Below are positions 42,518-51,141 of a DNA stretch of 64,000 nucleotides, one piece after another. A program made the position numbers and the translations under genes. The notes under the pieces were generated by a model. The model was not told where the DNA came from and made no database searches. It worked only from the letters and a program-made list of their open reading frames with translations. This DNA is from Oscillospiraceae bacterium (GTDB taxonomy: Bacteria > Bacillota_A > Clostridia > Oscillospirales > Oscillospiraceae): the NCBI GenBank assembly GCA_017456105.1, contig JAFTKA010000002.1:1-64000 (forward strand), written 5' to 3'. How positions within the stretch are numbered: position 1 is the first letter of the stretch; every line of letters begins with the position of its first letter.

Positions 42518-43018
42518 ATGAAAAATAAAGTAAAATTTCTCACCCAAGGGGCATTGATTGCCGCATTATATGTGGCACTGACCTACTTGCAGAACCTGTT
42601 GATACCTGGCTCCGCCACTTGGGCGATCCAGTTCCGGGTATCGGAGGCACTGTGCATCTTGGCTTTCTTTGCCCCTGCCGCAGTGCCGGGTTTGACGGTG
42701 GGCTGTTTTTTATTCAATATCAGCTTTGCCGGAGCTCTGCCCATGGATTGGCTGGTGGGAAGCCTTGCTACATTGCTTGCAACAGGCGGAATGTACCTGG
42801 CCCGGAAAATTACCGTCAAAAAATTGCCCCTTTTGGGCCTGTTGCTGCCGGCAATTTTCAATGGATTGCTGGTGGGCTGGGAGCTGTCGGTGTATATCGG
42901 CGGCGGCTTTTGGCTGAACGCAATGTACGTAGCCATCGGAGAACTGGCAGTCCTGCTGGTCTTAGGAACACTGCTTTATTACACCATAACCCGCCGCGGC
43001 CTTGATAAAAGACTGTAA
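42518..43018 (+). CDS. queT: QueT-family queuosine-precursor transporter
   Basis: A 166-residue membrane protein with about five hydrophobic segments. The N-terminal pattern LTQGALIAALYVALTYLQNLL and later IQFRVSEALCILAFF match QueT proteins, S-components of ECF importers for preQ1/preQ0. The preQ1 riboswitch upstream fixes the role. ATG 42518 follows TTTAGGAG; a longer reading from 42410 crosses the riboswitch. Confidence 0.95.
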   Translation: MKNKVKFLTQGALIAALYVALTYLQNLLIPGSATWAIQFRVSEALCILAFFAPAAVPGLTVGCFLFNISFAGALPMDWLVGSLATLLATGGMYLARKITVKKLPLLGLLLPAIFNGLLVGWELSVYIGGGFWLNAMYVAIGELAVLLVLGTLLYYTITRRGLDKRL

Positions 43019-43051
43019 AAAACGTGTTGCCCTTGGGCAACACGTTTTTTT
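43019..43051. terminator. Bidirectional terminator after queT
   Basis: AACGTGTTGCCC and GGGCAACACGTT pair around TT and are followed by a T-run; it also serves the converging glycoside hydrolase gene. Confidence 0.9.
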
Positions 43052-43052
43052 G

Positions 43053-44972
43053 TTATTTCTCCAGTTTCAGAATCGTGTGGATATGCAGTCTGTCGATGGT
43101 AACCTGGAAGCCGTCTTCCGTAGGAGTCATCGGCAGATTCACATTTTCAGGGATCTGTGTAAGAGACTTCACGGCCTTGTCCCGGATCGTAACAGTCAGC
43201 GGGCCGATGGAAGGCACTTCGTCATAGCACCGCACCGCAGACACCTGATGCTCACCGGCCCGATTGAGAAGATTTACGAGAATACAATCTTCCTTAAGGA
43301 GAATGGTATGCTCAGCATAGTTGCTGCCGCTGACGCTGACATAGGGGACATATTCTACAGCGTCCATTAGCTTCCGCACGAAGCTGTAGAGGGAAGCGGC
43401 CCGGTTAAAGTCATAAAAAGGCTTCATGGGGAAGGTCAGGGTGCAGACCTTGCCTGCACCTACGGAATGCAAGTAGGCAGAGGGCAGGCTGGGTGCTTCG
43501 AAAATATTTTCCGTATAACAAAGGGATACCGCCTGAGCACCCACGGCCTCAAACTCCTTAAAGGGGATTCTGGCAGCTGCCAGACGGCCATCACCCTCCA
43601 AAAAGACCAGCCGGTTTTCTTCCTCGCTTTTTTTCACGATGCCGGTCAGGGCCTGCAAATGCTCGGTAGAACCGCCGTCAATGATCAGCCTGCCACCCCT
43701 TTGAACATAGGCAGTCAGCTTCGCCATAGCCTCCGGGCTGTATGCATCGGAATTGGGGGCGACAAGGACGGGGAAACGAGAAAAGTCATCGTGTTCAAAA
43801 ACAGCGGAGCAGGACAGACCGCTCTCCTGTAGCAGACAGATCCAGGCATTGAAGGAGCGGGCACTGTCATTTAAGCTGAAGCAGTTATCTACAGAAACGG
43901 GGTTGGGCTGGTTGGGAAGGAGAACGCCTACCTGGCTCAGCAGCCTGCCCTTATGGCAGATCGTCCGCTCCCGGCAGAATTCCGCGGTATCTTTCCAAAT
44001 GGGAATGGCCCAATCCTGTACTGTGCCGCCGCTGCCGTACTGAAGATTGTAAACTTGATAACCGCCGCCCAGCATTAATACGGAGGCAGCCTCCTGCAGG
44101 TGCTGGTCGCGGCCCTTCAGGGTGTGGTTGTGTCCGGTGAAGTTGGCTTTTTCCGGCTGGAGATTGAAGCCCCAGCCCATCAGGTCCCAGGATAGCCCCC
44201 GGGCCTCGTAGACCCGGCCGTGGATACGGCCGCCGGACAGGGCGTCCCGGGAATCCAGATCCCCGGACAGACAGCAGACCGGCAGGGTGATGGGGAAGGG
44301 CATGCTCCGGGAGTAGATCCAGTTGCTGATGATCTCAAAATCCGGGTATTCCGCGTGGACTTCTGTGATATAGTGGTTTACATAATCCAGAAAGCCTTGC
44401 CTGCAAAATTCCCGGTAATGCTCATAGTTTTCATCCTCCGGACGGGGAGGCTCTGCACCGTATTTTGCTTTGTAGGCACTCACAGCCCAGATGCTGTAGT
44501 CCACTCTTGCACCCCAGCAGTCGCCGTCCAGCCAAACACCGTCAAGGCCATATTCACCTGCCAGCTCCTTTAGCTGAGGGATCAGAATTTCGTCAGCATA
44601 GGGTGAGAACACCGAGAGGAATTTCCCGTTGGGTTCTCCGCTGGGCAGGATCGCTTCCCACTGGGGGTGATCGGCACAGACCTTGGCGTCATACACACTG
44701 GAGTGATGGCCGTAAAGGGAGATGCCCCGCTCTTTTGTGATGGAACGCAGGGTTTTAAGAACATCGTGGGGGCAGTTTTCCGGAGGAGTGCCTACCTTGG
44801 TGGGATAGGAGGAAATACCTGGGTGGCCCTTGGTGTCGCACTGGATATAATCGGGCTTCACGACGTCCAGCACAGCTTCAAAGGCTTCGGGGCGGAAGAT
44901 GCTGGGGACAACCTCTCCAGACTCGGCATGGAAATCAAAATGCAGACCGAAATAGGCTTCACTGCGGTTCAT
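43053..44972 (-). CDS. GHL6-like/alpha-amylase-fold glycoside hydrolase
   Basis: A 639-residue cytoplasmic protein (no signal peptide). The N-terminal half is a TIM barrel: FGLHFDFHAESG, DYIQCDTKGHPG, GISLYGHHSSVYD and the probable catalytic LDGVWLDGDCWGARVDY. A beta-galactosidase-trimerisation-like domain follows (ARSFNAWICLLQESGLSC, VLVAPNSDAYSPEA, RGGRLIIDGGST), then a beta-rich C-terminus. This matches the hypothetical glycosyl hydrolase 6 group; the substrate is unproven. It stands beside a GH4 gene and a hexuronate operon, so a uronic-acid or plant-glycan role is likely. Confidence 0.72.
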   Translation of the reverse strand: MNRSEAYFGLHFDFHAESGEVVPSIFRPEAFEAVLDVVKPDYIQCDTKGHPGISSYPTKVGTPPENCPHDVLKTLRSITKERGISLYGHHSSVYDAKVCADHPQWEAILPSGEPNGKFLSVFSPYADEILIPQLKELAGEYGLDGVWLDGDCWGARVDYSIWAVSAYKAKYGAEPPRPEDENYEHYREFCRQGFLDYVNHYITEVHAEYPDFEIISNWIYSRSMPFPITLPVCCLSGDLDSRDALSGGRIHGRVYEARGLSWDLMGWGFNLQPEKANFTGHNHTLKGRDQHLQEAASVLMLGGGYQVYNLQYGSGGTVQDWAIPIWKDTAEFCRERTICHKGRLLSQVGVLLPNQPNPVSVDNCFSLNDSARSFNAWICLLQESGLSCSAVFEHDDFSRFPVLVAPNSDAYSPEAMAKLTAYVQRGGRLIIDGGSTEHLQALTGIVKKSEEENRLVFLEGDGRLAAARIPFKEFEAVGAQAVSLCYTENIFEAPSLPSAYLHSVGAGKVCTLTFPMKPFYDFNRAASLYSFVRKLMDAVEYVPYVSVSGSNYAEHTILLKEDCILVNLLNRAGEHQVSAVRCYDEVPSIGPLTVTIRDKAVKSLTQIPENVNLPMTPTEDGFQVTIDRLHIHTILKLEK

Positions 44973-45044
44973 AACTGACCTCCTTAAGGGGTATTTAGCA
45001 CATCATAACACCGAAAAACGGGAATGTCCATATCATTTTGCCAT

Positions 45045-45080
45045 AAAAAATCCCGGACTGTGTCAAGCACAGTCCGGGCA
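45045..45080 (-). terminator. Terminator of the GH4 gene
   Basis: CCCGGACTGTG and CACAGTCCGGG pair around a five-base loop; on the minus strand a TTTTTT run follows. Confidence 0.9.
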
Positions 45081-45087
45081 GTTTTTC

Positions 45088-46497
45088 TTAGTAGTTGTCC
45101 AGGCAGGACAGATCGTACATGGTGAGGTATTCCTTGGTGTTCAGGACCATTTCCTTGAACAGCTTTCTTGCATCCTCATAAGAGCAGGTGGTCAGGGGGT
45201 CACATACAAAGGCATTGAAGACCATATCCACATCCCGCTTTGCGATGGCATCGCTGACCAGCTCCTGCTCACCGCAGACTCTGGAAATCAGGGGATAGAT
45301 CTCAGCGGGGACCTCGCCTGCGAATACAGGGGTAATGGAGTTATCCTGGAAGACAGCGTTGGTCTCCACCACAGCACCCATGGGCAGGTTGGGGATCTGG
45401 CCCACGTTGGGAATGTTGACGTTGGTAACCAGCACGTCCAGACCCAGGATTGCACGCATCTGCAGAACGCCTTCCTCACCGGTGTTTTTCATTTCCACGT
45501 CCATTTCACCGGAGACCAGCTTGCGGCTCTTCTCCAGACGCTCTTTAAGGTTCTCGGTACGCCAGGACACGGGAGTCAGGGCAAAGCCCCAGCCGCGAAC
45601 CACATCAGGGTTCTGCAGATACCACTTTCCGGGGCTGAACTCAGCCAGGTGGCGGTCGCCGGCGGCGGCGATGTAGCCGTAGCGGCGGAACAGGTCGAAC
45701 TTCACTCTCTGAGAGCATGCGAACACATTGTTCATCCAGTTGTCGTCCAGGTTTTTGGTGTAGCCGGTCTCATAGTACTGGTCAACAAACTTCTCGTAAA
45801 CAGGGAGCAGGTCCATGTTCTTGTAGGTGGCACTGGTCAGCCAGGTGAAATGGTTGACGGAGATGGGGTTGACCTTGATCTCATTACGGTTTTCGATGGT
45901 GATGCCGCAGATCTCCTCCAGAGCGGTACGCAGCACCTTCTGGGTGCCGAAGACCTCATGGCAGCAGCCGAAGGCCCGGATCTCGGGGAATACCCGGTAC
46001 AGAGTCTTGACGCACAGGGTCATGGGGTTGGTGTAGTTGATGACCCAAGCCTTGGGGCAGTACTTCTTGATGTTCTCTGCGATCTCCTCAAACATGGGAC
46101 TGCAACGCATAGCACGGACAATGCCGCCGGGGCCGGTGGTGTCGCCGACGGTCTGATAGATGCCGTATTTCTCGGGAGTATGTACATCGGAAGCCATCTC
46201 CTTGAAAGTGCCGGGGAGAATGGAGATGATGACAAAGTCAGCACCCGTCATAGCCTCCTCAGCGGTCTTGCAGGCGTGGTAATTCCAAGTGGTCTTGGCA
46301 CCTTCCACAGAGTTGTACTTATTGCCGATGATCTCGTTGTCCTGAGCGGCCTTGTAGTCGATGTCGTACAGATACACATCACCGGAGATATCCTCGTAGG
46401 AGACCAGGTCGCTCATCAGACCCCAGGCCCAGCCACGGGAGCCGCCGCCGATGTAGGCCAGCTTAATGCCCTTAGCCTTTCCGTTTTCATAATACAT
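45088..46497 (-). CDS. Glycoside hydrolase family 4 enzyme
   Basis: A 469-residue NAD- and metal-dependent hydrolase of GH4. The NAD-binding start is IKLAYIGGGSRGW; the metal-site Cys is in GCCHEVFG and His in VNHFTWL, and NYTNPMT is conserved. GH4 includes alpha-glucosidases, alpha-galactosidases, alpha-glucuronidases and alpha-galacturonidases. The divergent neighbours uxaC and an AraC regulator point to a uronidase, but the sequence alone does not settle it. The promoter region carries three copies of the CAATATTTTA box. Confidence 0.88.
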   Translation of the reverse strand: MYYENGKAKGIKLAYIGGGSRGWAWGLMSDLVSYEDISGDVYLYDIDYKAAQDNEIIGNKYNSVEGAKTTWNYHACKTAEEAMTGADFVIISILPGTFKEMASDVHTPEKYGIYQTVGDTTGPGGIVRAMRCSPMFEEIAENIKKYCPKAWVINYTNPMTLCVKTLYRVFPEIRAFGCCHEVFGTQKVLRTALEEICGITIENRNEIKVNPISVNHFTWLTSATYKNMDLLPVYEKFVDQYYETGYTKNLDDNWMNNVFACSQRVKFDLFRRYGYIAAAGDRHLAEFSPGKWYLQNPDVVRGWGFALTPVSWRTENLKERLEKSRKLVSGEMDVEMKNTGEEGVLQMRAILGLDVLVTNVNIPNVGQIPNLPMGAVVETNAVFQDNSITPVFAGEVPAEIYPLISRVCGEQELVSDAIAKRDVDMVFNAFVCDPLTTCSYEDARKLFKEMVLNTKEYLTMYDLSCLDNY

Positions 46498-46553
46498 AAT
46501 CGTTACCTCGTTTCAAAATTACCCTTTCGGGCTGTAGTCGCTTTTATTATAGA

Positions 46554-46615
46554 CAATATTTTATAAAAAACAAAATAAAATATTGCTTAATATGAAAAAC
46601 TGTTGTAAAATATTG
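46554..46615. promoter_or_regulatory. Divergent promoter region with three CAATATTTTA boxes
   Basis: CAATATTTTAT (46554-46564) and ATAAAATATTG (46575-46585) are a perfect 11-bp inverted repeat. A third copy, TAAAATATTG (46606-46615), covers the likely -10 of the AraC gene (TTGCTT, 17-bp spacer, TAAAAT). On the minus strand TTGTTT and TATAAT (16-bp spacer) form the GH4 promoter. These are probable AraC binding sites. Confidence 0.75.
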
Positions 46616-46637
46616 TCATGAAAGGAAGTGATAGCCG

Positions 46638-47468
46638 ATGCATAGCTTTTGTGCGACCCCGGACTATATGGTCAGCACGGCCACCAGCAGTTCCAAAATG
46701 ACCTCTATGCACTACCACGCGTCCTATGAACTATACTACCTTGCGGTGGGTAACCGGGAGTATTTCGTGGACGACAAGCTGTTTTCCGTCTATGCCGGAG
46801 ACTTTGTGCTGATATCCCCCGGAAGACTGCACCGGACCGGCGGCGAATACGGCGAGCGAACCTTGGTGGGCTTTACCTATGAGTTTCTCACAAGCGTGTT
46901 CACGGAGGAAGCAGCCAAGGAGCTTTTGCGTTGCTTCGACCACGTAAAGCTGACCCCCAACCGCAAACAGCAGGATACCTGCAAGTATCTTCTCAAAAAG
47001 CTTTCCGCCAGTCAGGAAAAAACGGAATCGGCACTGCATCTGGCTATGCTTCTGCGGGAACTGAACAAATGCAACAACCCGGACATTGAAAACGACTTTG
47101 TGGGCAAGATCGTAGGCTACATCAACAGAAGTTATGCTGAGATCACGTCCATCGGGCAGATCGCCGAGCAGTTTTTCATTTCCAAATACCACCTGTGCCG
47201 GATCTTCAAAAACGCCATGAAGATCACCATCATCGAGTACTTAAATCACATTCGCATTAAAAACGCCTGTCAGCTTCTGGACTTTTCCGATAAAGACATT
47301 GGCCAGATCGCAGAGCTTTGCGGCTTCAATTCCATGGCCTATTTCAGTAACGTTTTTAAGAAAATCACCGGCCAGTCTCCCTCGGATTACCGCCGTTCCA
47401 GCCAAAAGGACCGGGGCGGAGCGAAATTTGAAGCCGATGTCAATATTTTACAAAAACAGGAGCACTAA
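46638..47468 (+). CDS. AraC-family transcriptional regulator
   Basis: A 276-residue regulator. An N-terminal cupin (HYHASYELYYLAVGNREYFV, FVLISPGRLHRTG) would bind a sugar or uronate, and the C-terminal double HTH holds SIGQIAEQFFISKYHLCRIFK and IGQIAELCGFNSMAYFSNVFKKITGQSPSDYR. It is divergent from the GH4 gene and precedes uxaC, so it likely controls both. Its last codons contain another CAATATTTTA box (47441-47450), placed upstream of the uxaC promoter. Confidence 0.93.
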   Translation: MHSFCATPDYMVSTATSSSKMTSMHYHASYELYYLAVGNREYFVDDKLFSVYAGDFVLISPGRLHRTGGEYGERTLVGFTYEFLTSVFTEEAAKELLRCFDHVKLTPNRKQQDTCKYLLKKLSASQEKTESALHLAMLLRELNKCNNPDIENDFVGKIVGYINRSYAEITSIGQIAEQFFISKYHLCRIFKNAMKITIIEYLNHIRIKNACQLLDFSDKDIGQIAELCGFNSMAYFSNVFKKITGQSPSDYRRSSQKDRGGAKFEADVNILQKQEH

Positions 47469-47510
47469 AGCAACATAATTCAACAATCTTCCAAAACCAT
47501 AGTATATAAT
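47441..47510 (+). promoter_or_regulatory. uxaC promoter with an upstream AraC-type box
   Basis: CAATATTTTA (47441-47450) repeats the boxes at 46554-46615. A good TATAAT (47505-47510) has no recognisable -35 at 17 bp, which fits activation by the AraC protein. Confidence 0.6.
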
Positions 47511-47538
47511 TGAGCTGTAAATAAGAAAGGAGAACGCT

Positions 47539-48960
47539 ATGACACCTTTTATGAACAAAGATTTTTTGCTGAAGACCAAGACAGCCAAGAAGCTGTACCA
47601 CGAGCACGCAGCAAAAATGCCCATCATCGACTACCACTGCCACATCAACCCCATGGAGATCTATGAGGACAAGCGGTACAACAATATCACCGAGGTATGG
47701 CTGGGCGGCGACCACTATAAGTGGCGTGCCATGCGTTCCTGCGGTGTGCCTGAGTACTACATCACCGGCGACGCAAGCCCTGCTGAAAAGTTCCAGAAAT
47801 GGGCGGAGACCATTCCCAACCTGATCGGTAACCCCCTGTACCACTGGACGCATTTGGAGCTGCAGCGTTACTTCGGCATCACCGAACCCCTGAATGGCGA
47901 CAATGCCATGGCCATCTATGAAAAGTGCAACGCCATTTTGGCAAGACCCGATATGAGCGTCCGGGGCATTATCCGCCAGTCCGGCGTCAAGCTGATCTGC
48001 ACCACCGATGATCCTGTGGACGATCTGAAGGCACACGCCGCTTTGGCGAAAGATCCTGATGCTCCTGCCGTGGTGCTGCCCGCCTTCCGCCCCGACAAGG
48101 CTATGCGTGCGGATAAGGAGACCTTCCCGGCATACGTTGCCCAGCTGGAAAAGGTGGTGGGCTATGAGATCAACACCGTTGAGGATATGCGTAAGGCTCT
48201 GAACGACCGGATTGCTTACTTTGCCGATCACGGCTGCTGCGTATCCGACCACGCACTGGATTACTGCTTCTGCGTGGAAGCAACGGAAGAAGAGCTGAAC
48301 GACATCTACGCCCGTGCCAAGGCCGGCAAGGGCATCACCTGGAATGAGCAGCTGGCCTATCACACCGCACTGCTGATCTCCGTAGGTAAGGAATACTATA
48401 AGAGAGACTGGGTCATGCAGCTGCACTTCGGCTGCCTGCGGGACAACTCCAAGAAGATGTTCGGCCGCCTTGGCCCGGACACCGGCTTTGACTCTATGAA
48501 CGACGTTTCCAATGCCGCAGGCCTGGCAGGCCTTCTGAACATTCTGGAAAGTGCCGACGAATTGGGTAAGACCATTTTGTACTCTTTGAACCCCGCTGAC
48601 AACGGTGTCATCGGCACCGTCATGGGCGGCTTCCAGACCGACAGCAAGATCCCTGGCAAGATCCAGCAGGGCTCTGCCTGGTGGTTCAATGACCACAAGG
48701 TGGGCATGGAGCAGCAGATGATCAGCCTCATGAATTTGGGTGCTATGGGCAGCTTCAACGGTATGCTGACCGACTCCCGCAGCTTCTTGAGCTACACCCG
48801 GCACGAGTACTTCCGCAGAATACTCTGTAACCTGCTGGGTCAGATGGTGGAAGACGGCGAGTATCCTGCCGATATGAAGGCATTGGGTCAGATGATCGAG
48901 AACATCAGCTACAATAACACCCTCCGCTACTTTGGATTTGATAAATTCTTAGGAGAATAA
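47539..48960 (+). CDS. uxaC: Glucuronate/uronate isomerase
   Basis: A 473-residue amidohydrolase-fold isomerase that interconverts D-glucuronate with D-fructuronate and D-galacturonate with D-tagaturonate. The metal-site DYHCHINP (H33, H35) is at the N-terminus, followed by GGDHYKWRAMRSCGV and, late, GSAWWFNDHKVGMEQQM, all UxaC landmarks. Length is typical. ATG 47539 follows AAGGAGAACGCT. It heads an operon with an SDR, an aldolase-like gene, yhcH and an unknown gene. Confidence 0.96.
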   Translation: MTPFMNKDFLLKTKTAKKLYHEHAAKMPIIDYHCHINPMEIYEDKRYNNITEVWLGGDHYKWRAMRSCGVPEYYITGDASPAEKFQKWAETIPNLIGNPLYHWTHLELQRYFGITEPLNGDNAMAIYEKCNAILARPDMSVRGIIRQSGVKLICTTDDPVDDLKAHAALAKDPDAPAVVLPAFRPDKAMRADKETFPAYVAQLEKVVGYEINTVEDMRKALNDRIAYFADHGCCVSDHALDYCFCVEATEEELNDIYARAKAGKGITWNEQLAYHTALLISVGKEYYKRDWVMQLHFGCLRDNSKKMFGRLGPDTGFDSMNDVSNAAGLAGLLNILESADELGKTILYSLNPADNGVIGTVMGGFQTDSKIPGKIQQGSAWWFNDHKVGMEQQMISLMNLGAMGSFNGMLTDSRSFLSYTRHEYFRRILCNLLGQMVEDGEYPADMKALGQMIENISYNNTLRYFGFDKFLGE

Positions 48961-48961
48961 T

Positions 48962-49756
48962 ATGGACGTAAAAAAGCTCTATGATTTGACTGGCAAGGTT
49001 GCCATCGTAACCGGTGGCCGTGGCCTTTACGGTGCTTCCATTTCCGAAGGTCTTTGCGAAATGGGGGCAACGGTGATCATCGCCTCCCGGAACGAAGAGG
49101 CCTGCGACGAGCTGGCACAGACCTTCCGGGACAGAGGCTATTCTGCCGAAGGCATGGCACTGGACCTAAGCTCTGACGATTCTATTGCCGCACTGGTCGA
49201 CCGGATCGTTGCCAAGTACGGCAAGGTGGATATCCTGGTCAATAACGCCGTGGACCGCCGCAACAACGTAAACCTGGACAAGGCAACCCGCCAGCAGCTG
49301 CAGGATTCTGCCGATACCAACCTACAGGGACAGATCCTTCTGTCCCAGGCGGTTTTAAAGGATATGATCCCCCGCCGCAGCGGCAGCATCATTAACATCA
49401 GCTCCATGCGTGGTGTGGACTGCCCCCACTTTCCCTTCTACCCGGAGGACAAGTTCCCCAATGGCCAGCCCGTAAACTACACCACAGAAAAGTGGGCAAT
49501 GGTGGGCCTGACCAAGTATATGGCCGGCTGCTACGGTAAGTACAATATCCGGGTCAACTGCATCGCCCCCGGCGGCTACAATCCCAATCTGGGCGATGAC
49601 AATGCCTTTGTCAAAACCTACATTGAAAATGTACCCCTGCAGCGTTGGGCAAATATTGACGACATTAAAGGCCCCGTTACCTTCCTGGCATCTGAGGCGT
49701 CCGGTTACGTAACCGGTGCGACCCTGGTCATGGACGGCGGCTGGACCATTTGGTAA
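48962..49756 (+). CDS. Short-chain dehydrogenase/reductase (uronate pathway)
   Basis: A 264-residue SDR. The cofactor motif is TGGRGLYG (17-24), NNAV lies at 94-97, and the catalytic Ser-Tyr-Lys are near S147/S148, Y173 and K177 (YTTEK). It resembles gluconate-5-dehydrogenase/KduD-type enzymes. It begins two bases after uxaC. Here it probably reduces the ketouronate formed by UxaC or oxidises a related acid, in place of the polyol-type UxaB/UxuB. The residue after the first Gly of the cofactor motif is Arg, suggesting NADP use; this is only a hint. Confidence 0.85.
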   Translation: MDVKKLYDLTGKVAIVTGGRGLYGASISEGLCEMGATVIIASRNEEACDELAQTFRDRGYSAEGMALDLSSDDSIAALVDRIVAKYGKVDILVNNAVDRRNNVNLDKATRQQLQDSADTNLQGQILLSQAVLKDMIPRRSGSIINISSMRGVDCPHFPFYPEDKFPNGQPVNYTTEKWAMVGLTKYMAGCYGKYNIRVNCIAPGGYNPNLGDDNAFVKTYIENVPLQRWANIDDIKGPVTFLASEASGYVTGATLVMDGGWTIW

Positions 49757-49789
49757 TAAAAAAGAACATAAAATTTGGAGGAATATATT

Positions 49790-50677
49790 ATGAATAAAGG
49801 TTTTTACACGGCGTTAGGTACTCCCATGAACGCCGACGGCACTTTCTGTGCTGCAGGTATGGCTGCCCAGATCGAGCAGCAGATTGCAGCCGGTGCTTCC
49901 GGCCTGCTGGTCATGGGCTCCATGGGCGTGCAGCCCTACATCAAGGACAGCGAGTATCCCAAGGTTGCCGAGTGTGCTGCTGAGGCTGCCAAGGGCCGTG
50001 TTCCCGTGCTGGTGGGCGTAACCGACGTATCCATCGCCCGTGTGCAGGACCGTATGGACGCCATCTCCCATGTCAAGGGCATTGACGGCATCGTTTCCAC
50101 CGTGCCCTACTACGGTGCATTGAACCAGGACGGCGTCTACAATTTCTACAACGCCATCGCCAACGCTTCCAAGTGGGGCACCTACCTGTACGACCTGGCC
50201 GTGGTTACCAAGACCGCAACCTCTGCCGACACCGTAAAGAAGCTGTGGAAGAACGATAACATCAAGGGCATCAAGTCCGGCAACCTGGTAACCCTGCGTC
50301 AGCTGTTTGTGGCAGAGGACCGTCCCGCCGACTTCACTATGATGTTCTCCAACATCGACGAGTTCGACATTGCTTACAAGTACGGCATCGACAAGAACCT
50401 GGACGGTATGTTCGCCTGCACCCCCAAGACCGCAAGAAAGATGTATGATGCTCTGGAAGCCGGCGATCAGGCCGCTGCCGCCAAGCACCTGAATGCTATT
50501 TTGGGTCTGCGTGATTTCTTCCTGACCACATCTTCCCTGATGTCCGCTTTCTCCCACTGCATGAACCTGTTGGGCTGCGAGGGCGACTTCTGCGGTGCAA
50601 GAGACTACGAGACCAAGGTATCTGACGCTGAGAAGGAAAAGATCACTGCCGCTTTCAAGGCTCTGGGCGAGATCTAA
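49790..50677 (+). CDS. DapA/NanA-superfamily lyase (KDG-aldolase-like)
   Basis: A 295-residue class I aldolase. The Schiff-base lysine is K162 in GIKSGN, and a Tyr lies at 134 (YLYDLA). The usual threonine pair GTTGE of dihydrodipicolinate synthase is replaced by MGSMGV (42-47), so a biosynthetic DapA role is unlikely. In a hexuronate operon it may cleave 2-keto-3-deoxygluconate or a related keto-acid. ATG 49790 follows TTGGAGG; a start five codons earlier would begin inside that ribosome site. Confidence 0.85.
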   Translation: MNKGFYTALGTPMNADGTFCAAGMAAQIEQQIAAGASGLLVMGSMGVQPYIKDSEYPKVAECAAEAAKGRVPVLVGVTDVSIARVQDRMDAISHVKGIDGIVSTVPYYGALNQDGVYNFYNAIANASKWGTYLYDLAVVTKTATSADTVKKLWKNDNIKGIKSGNLVTLRQLFVAEDRPADFTMMFSNIDEFDIAYKYGIDKNLDGMFACTPKTARKMYDALEAGDQAAAAKHLNAILGLRDFFLTTSSLMSAFSHCMNLLGCEGDFCGARDYETKVSDAEKEKITAAFKALGEI

Positions 50678-50688
50678 GAGGTACATAT

Positions 50689-51141
50689 ATGATTCTTGAT
50701 ACTCTGAAAAACGCCTCCAGCTATGCCTCTGTTCATGAGGGCATCAACCAGGTGCTGAAGGCCGTGTCCGTCTACACCCCCGAAAACTACGAAACCGGCA
50801 AGGTAGAGGTGGACGGCGACCGGATCTACTATATGCGTAACGCCTACGCTACCAAAGAGCCCACCATTTTCGAGGCTCACAGAAAGTACATCGATGTGAT
50901 GGTGATGATCGAGGGTGAGGAGACGATCTACGTCAAGCAGACCGACGACCTTAAGAACATCACTATGGAATACGATGAGACGAAGGACGCTCTGCTTGCC
51001 GAGTTTGAGAATGACGGCACTCCCGTCCACCTGACTGCCGGCAGCTTTGTGGTGCTGTTTCCCCAGGACGCCCACGCCCCCAACTGCATCTACGGCGAAA
51101 GCCAGAATGTAAAGAAAATCGTTTGTAAGGTGAAGCTGTAA
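50689..51141 (+). CDS. YhcH/YjgK/YiaL-family cupin protein
   Basis: A 150-residue single cupin. The pattern FEAHRKYIDVMVMIEGEETIYV and FVVLFPQDAHAPNC with conserved His and Glu matches DUF386, often found in sialic-acid or sugar-acid operons and proposed to help open or isomerise sugars. It is translationally coupled to the next gene by TAATG. Confidence 0.9.
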   Translation: MILDTLKNASSYASVHEGINQVLKAVSVYTPENYETGKVEVDGDRIYYMRNAYATKEPTIFEAHRKYIDVMVMIEGEETIYVKQTDDLKNITMEYDETKDALLAEFENDGTPVHLTAGSFVVLFPQDAHAPNCIYGESQNVKKIVCKVKL

